From an uncultured Armatimonadota bacterium (GTDB taxonomy: Bacteria; Armatimonadota; Fimbriimonadia; Fimbriimonadales; Fimbriimonadaceae): 64,000 nucleotides of DNA. Within the stretch, counting starts at the first letter, position 1; every line of letters starts with the position of its first letter. The notes beneath the pieces are model-generated. The model worked only from the letters and a program-made list of their open reading frames with translations. It ran no database searches and was not told where the DNA came from. The DNA is taken from assembly GCA_903899015.1 (NCBI GenBank), contig CAIUHP010000028.1:108230-172229 (forward strand), given 5' to 3'. Below are positions 43,805 to 53,800 of this stretch, in pieces. The position numbers were made by a program, and so were the translations under genes.

Positions 43805-45529
43805 ATGCTGTCCCTGGTCGCTGGCTTATGCTTTCTCGTCGGATTCCAAGCCAAGCCTCCGCGCCTTGATTTGCCGCCGAGAAATCCGCGAGCGATTAAC
43901 GGATCGCAATTGGCAATCGAGACGGATGGTCTATCCCTACAGGATCGGGAGGATCGGTTCTTCAAGGAGATTCGGGCAGGAAACATACCCAGCTTCCTTC
44001 GCGAATTCGTTCCCATTAACCTGTCGGATCAAGCTGAAAGTCGGGAACTCCGAGGAACTGTTTTCGTGCTCCCGGATTATTTAGCCATTGGGTCGGACGA
44101 TGACTTTTTGTACGTACCGTTAACTCCCTATACGGCGCAACGACTCGCCACCTTCCTTCATTGCTCTTTGCCGACTCCAAAATTGGTTGACGCTATATAT
44201 GGGCAAGCGACTCTTAAACTAAAGCCCCAGCCGATACCACCCTCTCCCGAGATGACTCGGGTCAAGACTTTCTTAGACCTTACGGTGTTGGTTATGCGGC
44301 AGATTCGGGGGCAGGTTGGAACTCGAAATTCGCTTGTAGCCGGACATAAGAAAGACGTCGTGATAACCAAGGGATTGGTCGACCATCCAGGTCGAGTCGC
44401 AATTTATGGTTGGCACCAGCCTGATGGTAAACCTATTCAGCCCCTCTATCTCGGACATGACGCATCCTGGGCTGACTACAGTCACGGTATTCGGCTTGTG
44501 TCTCAATACATGTTGGTGAATGGGAAGCCGACTAACCTTTTTCGAACCTTGAACCAGCCTCTTGAAGCCAAACTTGTCAGCGATGAGGGAATCCTCAAGC
44601 AACCAGGTTATAAGTTCTCCGGATTCCCGAGTCAAAGTCGAATACCAGTTTGGCCAGGAGAGACTAACGAGTGGCTGAATCCTGCTTCAGGCGTACGTGT
44701 CCTCATCAATCGCCCGGCCGTACTCAAGTCAAAAGTGCGCCTTGTCCTTTATGCTTTGCCTAACGGCAACACGATCGAGCAGACTTTTGGATCCAGAATG
44801 GGCGCCGGCAAGGATTGGCATTTCGATATTCAGCACATCGCTGCCCAAACTCGATACCTGCGGAATCTTGATCGGGATGAGAGTTTAGTGGTCGCTTATT
44901 TAGAAGCTTCCAACCATAGTTGGCCAGCTTTTCTCCATTCGGCAAAGAGTGACCAAACCGTTCCGATACGAGTTTATTCAGCAATCACTCACTTATTTGG
45001 GGATCGAAACGTACACGTTGTGCTTGATTCTCATAGTGGTGGAGGAGCCTTTATCTTCGATCTTATTAAGGCGTGGAACCAAATTCCATACCAAGTTGAC
45101 CGGATTGCGTTTCTATATTCGGAATACAACTACGAATCCAATTTACATTCGGGCAAACTGGCGAGATGGCTGGAAAGGAAGAACTGCCATCTTTGCGTGG
45201 TCGCTTACGACGATGCAAACGCACTTTATGAAGGTAAGCCGTTCGTGAGTGCAATGGGAGGAACTTGGGGAAGAAGTCATGCGATGCTTCGTGATCTAAG
45301 TCAAAAGTTTAAAGTTGAAATGCTGGCTACGTCCGATCCCGAACGTTGGGAAGGGCTAGCATGGCAGATCGTATTTTTACTGAAGGAGAACCCCAGCCAT
45401 AAGATATTTCACACCGTGCAGGTCGAGCGCAACGGTTTTATCGAGAGCTTATTGTCTGGCGAACACCATGACCAGCTCGGCTACCGGTATTTTGGAAGTC
45501 GAACCTACAATTCATTGATTTCAAATTAG
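43805..45529 (+). CDS. Secreted protein with a C-terminal alpha/beta-hydrolase-like region
   Basis: A 574-residue exported protein with a short signal peptide (SLVAGLCFLVGFQA). The middle has a pattern of strands and the block ITKGLVDHPGRVAIYGWHQ, with GHDASWADYSHGIRLV. The C-terminal 180 residues look like an alpha/beta hydrolase: strand VHVVLDSHSGGGAFIFDLI has a nucleophile-elbow shape (SHSGG) near residue 421, followed by VDRIAFLYSEYNYES. The catalytic acid and base are not certain. It follows the small gene by eight bases. Family and substrate are unknown to me; peptidase or esterase is only a guess. Confidence 0.7.
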   Translation: MLSLVAGLCFLVGFQAKPPRLDLPPRNPRAINGSQLAIETDGLSLQDREDRFFKEIRAGNIPSFLREFVPINLSDQAESRELRGTVFVLPDYLAIGSDDDFLYVPLTPYTAQRLATFLHCSLPTPKLVDAIYGQATLKLKPQPIPPSPEMTRVKTFLDLTVLVMRQIRGQVGTRNSLVAGHKKDVVITKGLVDHPGRVAIYGWHQPDGKPIQPLYLGHDASWADYSHGIRLVSQYMLVNGKPTNLFRTLNQPLEAKLVSDEGILKQPGYKFSGFPSQSRIPVWPGETNEWLNPASGVRVLINRPAVLKSKVRLVLYALPNGNTIEQTFGSRMGAGKDWHFDIQHIAAQTRYLRNLDRDESLVVAYLEASNHSWPAFLHSAKSDQTVPIRVYSAITHLFGDRNVHVVLDSHSGGGAFIFDLIKAWNQIPYQVDRIAFLYSEYNYESNLHSGKLARWLERKNCHLCVVAYDDANALYEGKPFVSAMGGTWGRSHAMLRDLSQKFKVEMLATSDPERWEGLAWQIVFLLKENPSHKIFHTVQVERNGFIESLLSGEHHDQLGYRYFGSRTYNSLISN

Positions 45530-45548
45530 CTTAAAACAGGCCGTGCTA

Positions 45549-45577
45549 TTGCTCGATTTCGGGGAATCTGTTATAGC
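45549..45577 (+). promoter_or_regulatory. Putative promoter of the 45606 gene
   Basis: TTGCTC (45549-45554), 17-base spacer, TATAGC (45572-45577); a leader of about 25 bases leads to the ATG. Confidence 0.55.
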
Positions 45578-45605
45578 TTTAGATCTAAGTTTACTGAAGT
45601 GAAAA

Positions 45606-46100
45606 ATGATTCATACAATGCTTTCTCTCGGACTTGTGTTCCTTAACTTTCAAGCCGGCCCTAAAGACATTCTCCAAGATCCAACTTTTAAGAAGATGGG
45701 AGATATGGTGGGTGGTCAATGGACTGGAACCCTGGATAAGCTGACTATTTCCTTCACCTACCGCTACGCGGAGAATGGAAAGATGATTAAAGGCACCGGT
45801 CACGTGAGCCAAAACGGAAAAGTCCTTGCAAATATGAATTCACGCTTTGGTTGGGATCCCCAGGCCAAGCAAACCTACTACATCGATTTCCACGGTCATG
45901 ACACGGTTTACAACGGACATGTTCATCTGAAGGGTGATAAATTCGTTTTCGATTTCGTTGGCTTGGTTGGAGATAAGGGGCATTGGATTTCCTATGCGAC
46001 GATGCCTACGAAAAACGATTATCAGTTTGAAATGTATCAAGAAAAGGGCGGCAAGCTTGTTCCAGTCCACATGAGTGGAAAACTGCATCGCATTCAATAG
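45606..46100 (+). CDS. Small secreted protein, lipocalin/DUF1579-like beta barrel
   Basis: A 164-residue exported protein. After a signal peptide (MLSLGLVFLNFQAG) comes a string of short beta strands (VGGQWTGTLDKLTISFTYRY, GKMIKGTGHVSQNGK, FDFVGLVGDKGHWISY, YQFEMYQEKGGKLVPVHMS). Overall pattern, opening with GGxW, resembles lipocalin-type barrels such as DUF1579. No metal or catalytic motif is visible. It is probably a small ligand-binding protein. Monocistronic with its own promoter-like sequence. Confidence 0.7.
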   Translation: MIHTMLSLGLVFLNFQAGPKDILQDPTFKKMGDMVGGQWTGTLDKLTISFTYRYAENGKMIKGTGHVSQNGKVLANMNSRFGWDPQAKQTYYIDFHGHDTVYNGHVHLKGDKFVFDFVGLVGDKGHWISYATMPTKNDYQFEMYQEKGGKLVPVHMSGKLHRIQ

Positions 46101-46258
46101 GGCGATAAAAATGGGCGTGCGTCTCGGCAGGTTTGTATGAATCTTGCCAGCCTGCAGTAACTAGAAGCAAAATTGGTCAACGATCTCCGGTTCTGACCGT
46201 CTATAGTTATTAATAGAGTGACTTACGCCAATCCATCTGAGTCGCAGGGGATCATTCG

Positions 46259-48574
46259 TTGATCGAACCCCGCTATATTGCTTTGTTCGCAGGGGGAGCC
46301 CTATTTGGTGCCTCGGCCCTTTTGCCGACTGGTTTGCAGAAAACCAAGCCGCACAAGAAAGTAGTACCTGCTGGTCCTTCTTACGCAGTTTCGGTGGCGC
46401 CAATCGTTCAGAAATTCTGTGCGCCCTGCCACTCAGGGCCGCGACCACCCATGAAAGTCGATTTGGAGCACCCTGGGGCAGCGGACACAGTCGTTGCGAA
46501 TCGAGCGCTCTGGGATCGCGTAGTTATGAATGTATCCACCATGCACATGCCGCCCGATGGTGCTCCTCAGCCAACTAAGGCTCAGCGAGCCGACATGGTG
46601 ACGTGGCTCCAAACGACTCTATCGGGCAACTGTAAAATCAAAGACCCGGGCCACGTTACAATGCGTCGCCTGAATAGAAGGGAATACAACAACACGGTTC
46701 GTGACTTGACCGGATTGGATTTGCATCTGTCAGACGACTTTCCTTCGGATGATGTCGGCTACGGTTTCGATAATATTGGCGACGTCTTGTCGATCTCTCC
46801 GCTGCTGATGGAGAAATATCTCAAGGCCGCAGAAGTTATTTCTCAGCGAGCGATCGTCGTGCCTGATAATCGCAGTAAGAAATACGATGCCGAGAATCTG
46901 AAATTCACGTCTGGAGTTACTTCGCGAGAGCCCAACCAGATTTATTTCTTTTCAAATGGTCAAGCTTATTTTGATTCGTACTTTACGATGGCAGGCGATT
47001 ACCGAGTGCGGGCAATCGCATACGGCGAGCAAGCCGGTCCTGAGCCAGCAAAAATGGCGTTTATGGTTGACAACCAACCGGTAAAGACGTTTGAAATTAA
47101 AGCCGTCGCGAAGCAACCTGAGTTAGTTGAGTTTACGGTGCCACTGGATGCAGGTAAGCATCGACTGGGTTTCGCGTATACAAACGACTATTACACGCCT
47201 GGTCCACCACCTCAGGATCGGAATTTGGTTCTCAAGTCGTTTGAAGTAACGAGCCCACCCATTAAGGCAGCGGCTTTGCCGGATTCACACCGAAACATTA
47301 TCTTCGTGACGCCAACCTCGGAGGAAAATTGGAAGCCTGCCGCAAAGCAAATCATCACGCGATTTGCTAACCGAGCGTTTAGACGACCCGCCTCACCTGA
47401 AGAAATTGATCGATTGATGCAGATTGCTGAATACGTTCACAAGGATGGTCAGCCGTTTGAGAAGTCGATTCAACTGTGTGTTCAGGCGATTTTGTCTTCA
47501 CCAAATTTCTTATTCCGAGTCGAGACGGACAATCAGTCTCAGACCGTTGAAAGTCACGAGTTGGCTTCCAGGTTGTCTTACTTCCTTTGGGGGTCGATGC
47601 CCGACGATCAGCTACTTGCTTTGGCGGATAGCGGAAAAATCCAAAAGCCGGAAGTTCTGAAGGCAGAAGTCCGAAGAATGTTGGCGGATCCCAAAGCGGA
47701 TGCGCTCGCGGATAACTTTGCAGAAGAATGGTTGAACCTGAGAAAGCTTGCGCTTATCAATCCGGATCCTCTTCAATTTCCGGACTTCAATGAGAAGCTT
47801 CGGGCATCCATGATGACGGAGACGAAGCTATTCTTTGATGGAGTCGTACGCAACGATCGAAGTGTCCTCGACTTTATTAACGCCAAGTACACCTATATGA
47901 ACGGTCCCTTGGCGAAACACTATGGGATCGACGGAGTTACTGGCGATGAGTTCCGAAAGGTTTCGTTGGCTGGAACACCACGCTCGGGTCTGATTACTCA
48001 GGCCAGCATCCTCACTCTGACTTCGAATCCAACGAGAACTTCGCCCGTTAAGAGAGGGAAGTGGGTGCTTGAAGAAATCCTCAACGCGCCTCTGCCTCCT
48101 CCTCCACCCAATGTGGGTGTTTTGCCAGATGACGGAAAGCAGGTTGCAGCGGCGACTTTAAGACAGAAGATGGAAGTCCATCGTAAGAACCCTATGTGCG
48201 CGACATGCCACAAAAAGATGGATCCACTTGGGTTCAGCTTGGAGAATTTCGACGCAACCGGCAAGTGGCGGGGAACGGATGGAAAAGATCCGATCGACGC
48301 TTCAGGCGTACTTCCTGATGGCACGAAATTCAGCGGCCCGGTTGAGCTAGGTTCAATTCTTATCAAGAAGAAGGACGATTTTGTTTCGGGATTATCGGAA
48401 AAGCTTCTAACTTACGCGATCGGACGTGGCGTAGAATCCTACGATAAATGCTCGGTCGATGAAATTTCGCAGGTTTGCAAGTCGAACGGCTATCATTTCT
48501 CTGCCATGGTCAATGCAATTGTAATGAGTGATCCATTCCGAAAGAAGCGGATTACTGGAGGAAAATCTAAGTGA
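46259..48574 (+). CDS. DUF1592/DUF1588-type cytochrome-domain protein (PSD1-like)
   Basis: A 771-residue membrane-anchored protein of a kind common in Planctomycetes. After an N-terminal anchor (IALFAGGALFGASALL) is a cytochrome c-like domain with heme motif CAPCH (near residue 60) and Met-containing region HMPPDG. DUF1587 follows (MRRLNRREYNNTVRDLTG), a beta-rich DUF1595/1592 region (about 200-560), DUF1588 with NPTRTSPVKRGKWVLEEIL, and a second CxxCH (CATCHKKMDPLGF). DUF1585 ends the protein. TTG at 46259 has GCAGGGG upstream; no ATG start keeps the anchor. It overlaps the next gene by four bases (GTGA). Function is unknown; redox or carbohydrate breakdown roles have been suggested for the family. 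Confidence 0.9.
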   Translation: MIEPRYIALFAGGALFGASALLPTGLQKTKPHKKVVPAGPSYAVSVAPIVQKFCAPCHSGPRPPMKVDLEHPGAADTVVANRALWDRVVMNVSTMHMPPDGAPQPTKAQRADMVTWLQTTLSGNCKIKDPGHVTMRRLNRREYNNTVRDLTGLDLHLSDDFPSDDVGYGFDNIGDVLSISPLLMEKYLKAAEVISQRAIVVPDNRSKKYDAENLKFTSGVTSREPNQIYFFSNGQAYFDSYFTMAGDYRVRAIAYGEQAGPEPAKMAFMVDNQPVKTFEIKAVAKQPELVEFTVPLDAGKHRLGFAYTNDYYTPGPPPQDRNLVLKSFEVTSPPIKAAALPDSHRNIIFVTPTSEENWKPAAKQIITRFANRAFRRPASPEEIDRLMQIAEYVHKDGQPFEKSIQLCVQAILSSPNFLFRVETDNQSQTVESHELASRLSYFLWGSMPDDQLLALADSGKIQKPEVLKAEVRRMLADPKADALADNFAEEWLNLRKLALINPDPLQFPDFNEKLRASMMTETKLFFDGVVRNDRSVLDFINAKYTYMNGPLAKHYGIDGVTGDEFRKVSLAGTPRSGLITQASILTLTSNPTRTSPVKRGKWVLEEILNAPLPPPPPNVGVLPDDGKQVAAATLRQKMEVHRKNPMCATCHKKMDPLGFSLENFDATGKWRGTDGKDPIDASGVLPDGTKFSGPVELGSILIKKKDDFVSGLSEKLLTYAIGRGVESYDKCSVDEISQVCKSNGYHFSAMVNAIVMSDPFRKKRITGGKSK

Positions 48575-49911
48575 GTCACCTACTCCCTCGAAGAACATTC
48601 TTAAAAGGCGTCGGCACCTTGATGGCCTTGCCGCTGTTGGAAGCCATGTTGCCCCTCTCGGCATTTGCATCATCTGCAAAGGTCCGAACGAACCGAATCG
48701 CCTTCATGTTTGTCCCGAATGGGATTAGCATGCCTCAGTGGACCCCGACCAACGTAGGACCTGGCTTTGACCTTCCCGACGTTCTTTCTCCGCTTAGCGC
48801 AGTGAGGGGGCAGTTCTCAGTTTTGACCGGTTTGGCGCAACATAATGCATTTGACCTCGGTGATGGACCCGGCGACCACGCTCGTTCAGCTGCGGCATGG
48901 CTCACAGGCGTGCATCCAAGGAAGACGGCTGGCGCAGACATTAAGAACGGCATTTCTGCGGACCAAGTAGCGGCTTCGCGACTTGGGCACCTTACGCCGT
49001 TCCCAAGCATTGAAATCGGGTGCGAGCGTGGAGCCGAAGCAGGGAACTGTGACTCGGGTTACAGCTGTGCTTATTCCTCGAATATTTCGTGGAGATCTGA
49101 AACGACTCCGGTCGCTAAGGAAATCAATCCTCGGCTAGTTTTCGAGCGGCTATTTGGAAATGGCGAACATGGTGAGGCCCTCGAAAGTCGCATTATGCGA
49201 TCTCGCTACAACAAGAGCGTGCTCGACTTCGTGATGGAAGATGCAAGCAAGCTTAAGGGACAAATTGGACTCCGAGATCAGCGCAAGCTTGAAGAGTATT
49301 TCACCGCCGTTCGAGAAATTGAAGAAAGGCTCGTTAAGTTTGATCGAGTGAACGCAACCGCTGGGATGGGTGGCGTTCGAATACCGTCCGGTGTTCCGCA
49401 AGACTACGCGGCTCACATTCGACTGATGGGCGACATGATGATCTTGGCATTCCAAGCGGACTTGACTCGTGTGGCAACCTTTATGTTTGCGAACGAAGGA
49501 AGCAATCGAAGCTATCCCATGGTGGGCGTTCCAGAAGGACACCACGACATGTCTCACCACGGAACGGATCCGGTCAAGCTGAAGAAGAAAGAGCAGATTG
49601 ACCAGTTCCACGTCACACAGTTGGCCTATGTGCTTGAGAAGATGTCAACGATCAAAGAACCAGAGGGATCACTACTTGATAACTCGATGATTGTCTATGG
49701 TGGTGGTATCGGAGATGGCGATCGACATAATCATGACGATCTTCCAATCTTACTTGCAGGCGGTGGCGCGGGATCCCTTAAGCAGGGTATGCACAACGTC
49801 TATCCAAAGAACACGCCCCTCAACAACCTTTTCCTGTCTCTTCTGGATCGGATGGGTGTTCCTACGGAAACGCTGGGCGATAGCACCGGCAAGTTGCAAC
49901 ACCTTTTTTAA
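48571..49911 (+). CDS. DUF1552 domain-containing Tat-exported protein
   Basis: A 446-residue protein starting with a twin-arginine signal (LPRRTFLKGVGTLMALPLLE), so it should leave the cytoplasm folded. The DUF1552 core shows RIAFMFVPNGISMPQWTP, VLTGLAQHNAFDLGDGPGDH, and the C-terminal MIVYGGGIGDGDRHNHDDLP with several possible metal-binding His/Asp. It is related to the sulfatase-like DUF1501 group. The GTG start overlaps the DUF1592 gene stop and has GGAGG upstream. This gene pair recurs in Planctomycetes and Armatimonadetes and likely forms one complex or pathway. Substrate unknown. A hairpin follows at 49928. Confidence 0.9.
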   Translation: MSHLLPRRTFLKGVGTLMALPLLEAMLPLSAFASSAKVRTNRIAFMFVPNGISMPQWTPTNVGPGFDLPDVLSPLSAVRGQFSVLTGLAQHNAFDLGDGPGDHARSAAAWLTGVHPRKTAGADIKNGISADQVAASRLGHLTPFPSIEIGCERGAEAGNCDSGYSCAYSSNISWRSETTPVAKEINPRLVFERLFGNGEHGEALESRIMRSRYNKSVLDFVMEDASKLKGQIGLRDQRKLEEYFTAVREIEERLVKFDRVNATAGMGGVRIPSGVPQDYAAHIRLMGDMMILAFQADLTRVATFMFANEGSNRSYPMVGVPEGHHDMSHHGTDPVKLKKKEQIDQFHVTQLAYVLEKMSTIKEPEGSLLDNSMIVYGGGIGDGDRHNHDDLPILLAGGGAGSLKQGMHNVYPKNTPLNNLFLSLLDRMGVPTETLGDSTGKLQHLF

Positions 49912-49927
49912 AAGGTAATTTGCCTCA

Positions 49928-49964
49928 ATCTGAAGGCCCGTTGGCCTTCAGATAGGCGCTTTTG
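49928..49964 (+). terminator. Terminator-like hairpin after the DUF1552 gene
   Basis: An 11-bp perfect stem (ATCTGAAGGCC / GGCCTTCAGAT) with four-base loop, then AGGCGCTTTT with only a short T-run. Confidence 0.7.
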
Positions 49965-50026
49965 CGGGGTCGAACCGTTCATCATAAGACTCATTCATAT
50001 TAATGTCTGAAGGGATGGTGTGACAC

Positions 50027-50488
50027 ATGGATTTACGAGAAGCAATTCGGCTCAGTTACTTAACAAAAGGCTATACGGAGTCTAATCTCCAGGCCCTTTA
50101 TGGAATTGCACGATCCCAGGTTTTCGAAGACGGGGAAGAGATCCTCAAGCAATTCGATAATTCACGTGATCTTCTAATCGTCGCAAGTGGTTCCGTGACC
50201 ATTCGGACCGTGCTTGGTGAGCCAATTGGACAGATTAAGCCGGGAATGCCAATGGGAGAGGTTTCCTTCCTCGATGGGCGTCCAAGGTCTGGAATCGCAA
50301 TCGCAAGCGGGCAATGTGAAATTGTCGTGCTTCCCGCTGACTCTCTTCTTCTCATCTTGAGAGACGCGCCCGAGATGGCAGCAAAAACCCTTTGGAACAT
50401 TAGCGCGGTCCTCTGCGCTCGCCTTCGTACAGCTAATAACAACATCGCAGCCCTGATGGCGCTAGATGAAGCCGAAGGAACCCTCTAA
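50027..50488 (+). CDS. Cyclic nucleotide-binding domain protein without DNA-binding domain
   Basis: A 153-residue single cNMP-binding (CAP_ED) domain. The jelly-roll strands are visible (VFEDGEEILKQFD, LLIVASGSVTI). The phosphate-binding cassette reads MGEVSFLDGRPRSGIAIA, with the usual Gly-Glu and an Arg. C-terminal helices follow, but there is no helix-turn-helix, so it is not a Crp-type repressor or activator. It may control a partner protein in response to cAMP, c-di-GMP or a similar ligand. It sits alone between the DUF1552 gene and the long surface gene. Confidence 0.85.
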   Translation: MDLREAIRLSYLTKGYTESNLQALYGIARSQVFEDGEEILKQFDNSRDLLIVASGSVTIRTVLGEPIGQIKPGMPMGEVSFLDGRPRSGIAIASGQCEIVVLPADSLLLILRDAPEMAAKTLWNISAVLCARLRTANNNIAALMALDEAEGTL

Positions 50489-50817
50489 TTCGGGCCACTT
50501 TCTTTGGTGCGTCAAAAAAAGTTTTCTTGCTCGAGAACGCCAAATCGGCCACCAAAAGGCCCGAAAAAGGGGCAAAAACGCCGAAATATCCGGTGTTAAG
50601 GGGTTGTTTGAAGATTATCTCGGCTGGTTGCGCACCATTCGACTCACAAACCGCGTCTAGCCATTGACGTAACTACTGGTCGAATATGCTCGGATGTTCT
50701 ATAATGACCACGCAATCAGTCTGGGTTCGCCTTGACTGAGTGCTGGTCGGATGGCAAAACGAGCTTTTTGACCAAGCTATTTTTTGGGGTTCTACTCGTT
50801 TTAGAGGTGTCGTACTT
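50489..50817. other. Intergenic region with promoter before the large surface-protein gene
   Basis: These 329 bases contain no gene. The first 100 are G/A-rich (GGCCCGAAAAAGGGG). A perfect TATAAT is at 50700-50705 with TGGTCG 17 bases before it, and TTGACG with TATGCT 15 bases apart lies slightly upstream. The RNA leader would be about 105 bases. No hairpin clearly ends the preceding gene. Confidence 0.6.
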
Positions 50818-53800
50818 GTGCTCTTGATAAGTAATCGCAGTAAATGCGTGGGCTTGCTGGGTGTCGTTGGGCTGCTCGCTAGTGCTGCCTTCGCTGGCGG
50901 CCCTCGTGCCAACGCCGCGAAGGTCTCACAGCTACCAGTTGCAGAGGCTAAAAAGAAGCTGAATAAAGCTTCCAATCGATTTATTGAAAACGTTGGGCAA
51001 TGGCCTGAAAAAGCGCGTTACTTAACGCGCTCTGAAAACCTAAACGTTTGGCTTACGAAAGAAGGCCTGACGTTTGACTACTTCAAAGCGAAGGTGTCAG
51101 AACGAAATCCTTCACGGAAGGGTCAAGTTATTGGCATGTCGTTTGATGGCGCGAAATCCTTCAACCCAGTGGGTGAAGGGAAATTGCGGTTTGTCACCGA
51201 CTACCTAAATGCCAAGCTGAAAAGGCAGCACACCGCATCCAGTTTCTCGGGTGCTGTGGCAAAGAATGTTTATCCGGGAATTGATGTGCGTGCATATATT
51301 GACGCCGACAAGCAAAAGCCGAGATACGATTTAGTTGTTGCTCCAAACGCTAATCCAAGCCAGATTAAATTGGCTTTCCATGGCGCAACTTCCACATCGA
51401 TTCAGAACAACTCAATCGCGATCAAGACTCAGATCGGCACGCTCTCTGAAGGTCATTTATTTGCCTATCAGGAACTTGCTGGTGCGAGACGTCCAGTAGA
51501 TGCGAGCTTCGTGGCTTTTGGTCACGACAAATATGGATTCAAGCTCGGTGCTTACGATCATTCAAAAGCACTGGTCATTGACCCACTCGTGTACGGTAGC
51601 TACTACGGTGGCGATGGCGGTATGGACGAGGTCCGATCCGTCACCACTGACAATGCTGGCGGCGTTTACATGACGGGCTACACAATGGCTCCTGACTTTC
51701 CTGCCATTTATGGACCCTATGGGTTCGCACTTCATGGCGGTCGGGATGCGTTCGTTTCAAAGCTTCAAGGCGACGCCTACAGTCACGACTACGCTGCGAT
51801 CATCGCTGGCTCACTCGATGACTACGGTCAGTTCATTAAGATCGACCCACATGGTGACGTTTGGATCGCTGGTCGAACTCAGTCATCTGACTTCCCAGGC
51901 AACGAAGTCTATCAGCGTCCGAACGTTCAGTTCTTGCAGATGACCCAGTCTGTCCAAGGTGGATGGTTCGGTGGCACGTTCGTTCTGGACTACGGCAACG
52001 GCACTTTCGACACCGCGCCGATTGCATGGAACGCATCGACTTCTGATGTAGCAAACGCTTTGAACCTCGCGCTTGGTACGGTTGGAGTTCAGGTCACCTC
52101 GACAGGCGGAACGTTGGACCAAGGCGGCACTTACCGAGTTGCCCTTCCTTGGAATTTCCCCTTGCTCTTATCGGTTATTCATAACCGGCTTGGACCTCAG
52201 TACATCCTAGCTAAGAACCCTTCTCCACAGTTCACTGTTGGTCAATTGGTTCAGCTCTCAAACGGCGCTAAGGCTCCTAAGAGCGGTACGTATACGCTAA
52301 CTTTCTCAGGTGGCGACTTCGGTGGACCTGGAACAACCGTTCCAATCGCATATAACGCTACAGCTGCGACTGTTCAAGCAGCTGTTACAGCTGTCGTTGG
52401 AGCAGGGAACGCCACCGTCAATGCTGGTAGCAATTACCTTATCTCATTCGCAGCGGGTGCCTACTCGGCTAATCCTCCAAGTATCACAATTGACACGTCG
52501 CTGCTTGTTGGTGGAACATTTGTTCTCAATGTAGTTGATCAGTATGTTCTGACGTGGGATCAGTCAACTCCTTCACCTGTCGGTGGATTTGTTGGGTTCA
52601 CGATTGGTGGCAACTCGATCTTCTTCAGATACAACACGACGGCTGCAAACCTTCAGGCGGGTCTGGCGATTATCGCTGGTGGTGCTTCTGTATCGGTAAG
52701 CAACCCAAGCGGTGGAACTCTCCCTAATTCGACATACATCATTTCCTTCGTGGGTTCTGGTGCTGGTTCGACGAACATGACCATGAACGACGAGTTCTTG
52801 CTATCTCGTCCGACCTATTCCATTCTTGCGAAGACGAGTGACATTTTTGTCATGCGCTTCCAACAGAGCGCAACAACCGTACTTGACCCAGTTTCAACCG
52901 AAGCGGTTAGCTTCTTTGGTGGAGACTCGGACGAAGCCCTTGCAGGATTTTCAATTCAGCCTAAGGCTAATCCGGCTGCAACAGATCCCGTGATCTTTGC
53001 GTTCGGCGGAACCGTCGCTCCAACTGACTATCAGCAGTTAGTTCCAGTGTCAGAAATTCCAGCTGGATTCCCAGGCGGTCAAACTGGCTACATCGCAAAG
53101 TACAACTACAACGAGCAAGCAAATTCGTTTGCTCTCGATGGCAACGTACCACGGTACATTGCTGGTGGTAACTTCCTGGATCTTACGGGTGTTGTCATGG
53201 ACAACCAAGGCAGCGTTTACACGGGTGGAACAGTCCACTTCCAAGGAAACGTAGATACAGCGGTTAATCCCGTCTTTGTAACAACTCCTGGTGTATTCGC
53301 AACCGGCCGATTGCTTCGAAACAACGACTTGTTCGTTCAGAAGTATCGACCAGATGGAACGACTGCGTACTCAGCACTGATTGGTGGAAACGATAGTGAT
53401 GTTGCTGGTGGTTTGGACTTTGACCTAGACGGTACAACGTTCAACTCGGGATCATCGATCGACGTTGACTCGAACCTAGATCTGTACATCACAGGTATCT
53501 CGGGCTCGTTCAACTTCCCACGAACTCGTGGTGTATTCGGCGAGACATTCAACTCGAATGCGAACGTAACTGTCACGAAGATCAACACTGACGCGTCGCA
53601 AATCCTTTACTCGACAAACCTCAAGACTTCAGGACTCGTCCTGCCTTCTGGTGTTGCTGTTGACCTTAAGGGAGATGCGTTCGTCACTGGTAACGTTCAC
53701 CCGAACTTCTACGACTTCCCAGACACATTTACATTTAATCCGCTAACAGCAGCTAATCCTAACGAGCCCAATAGCATGCCGCTTGGAACTATCCAAACGA

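Noticed and set aside
52000..52800. Possible CRISPR or minisatellite from recurring sequence
   Set aside because: The similarity is at protein-repeat level, in frame and imperfect; there is no regular spacer structure.
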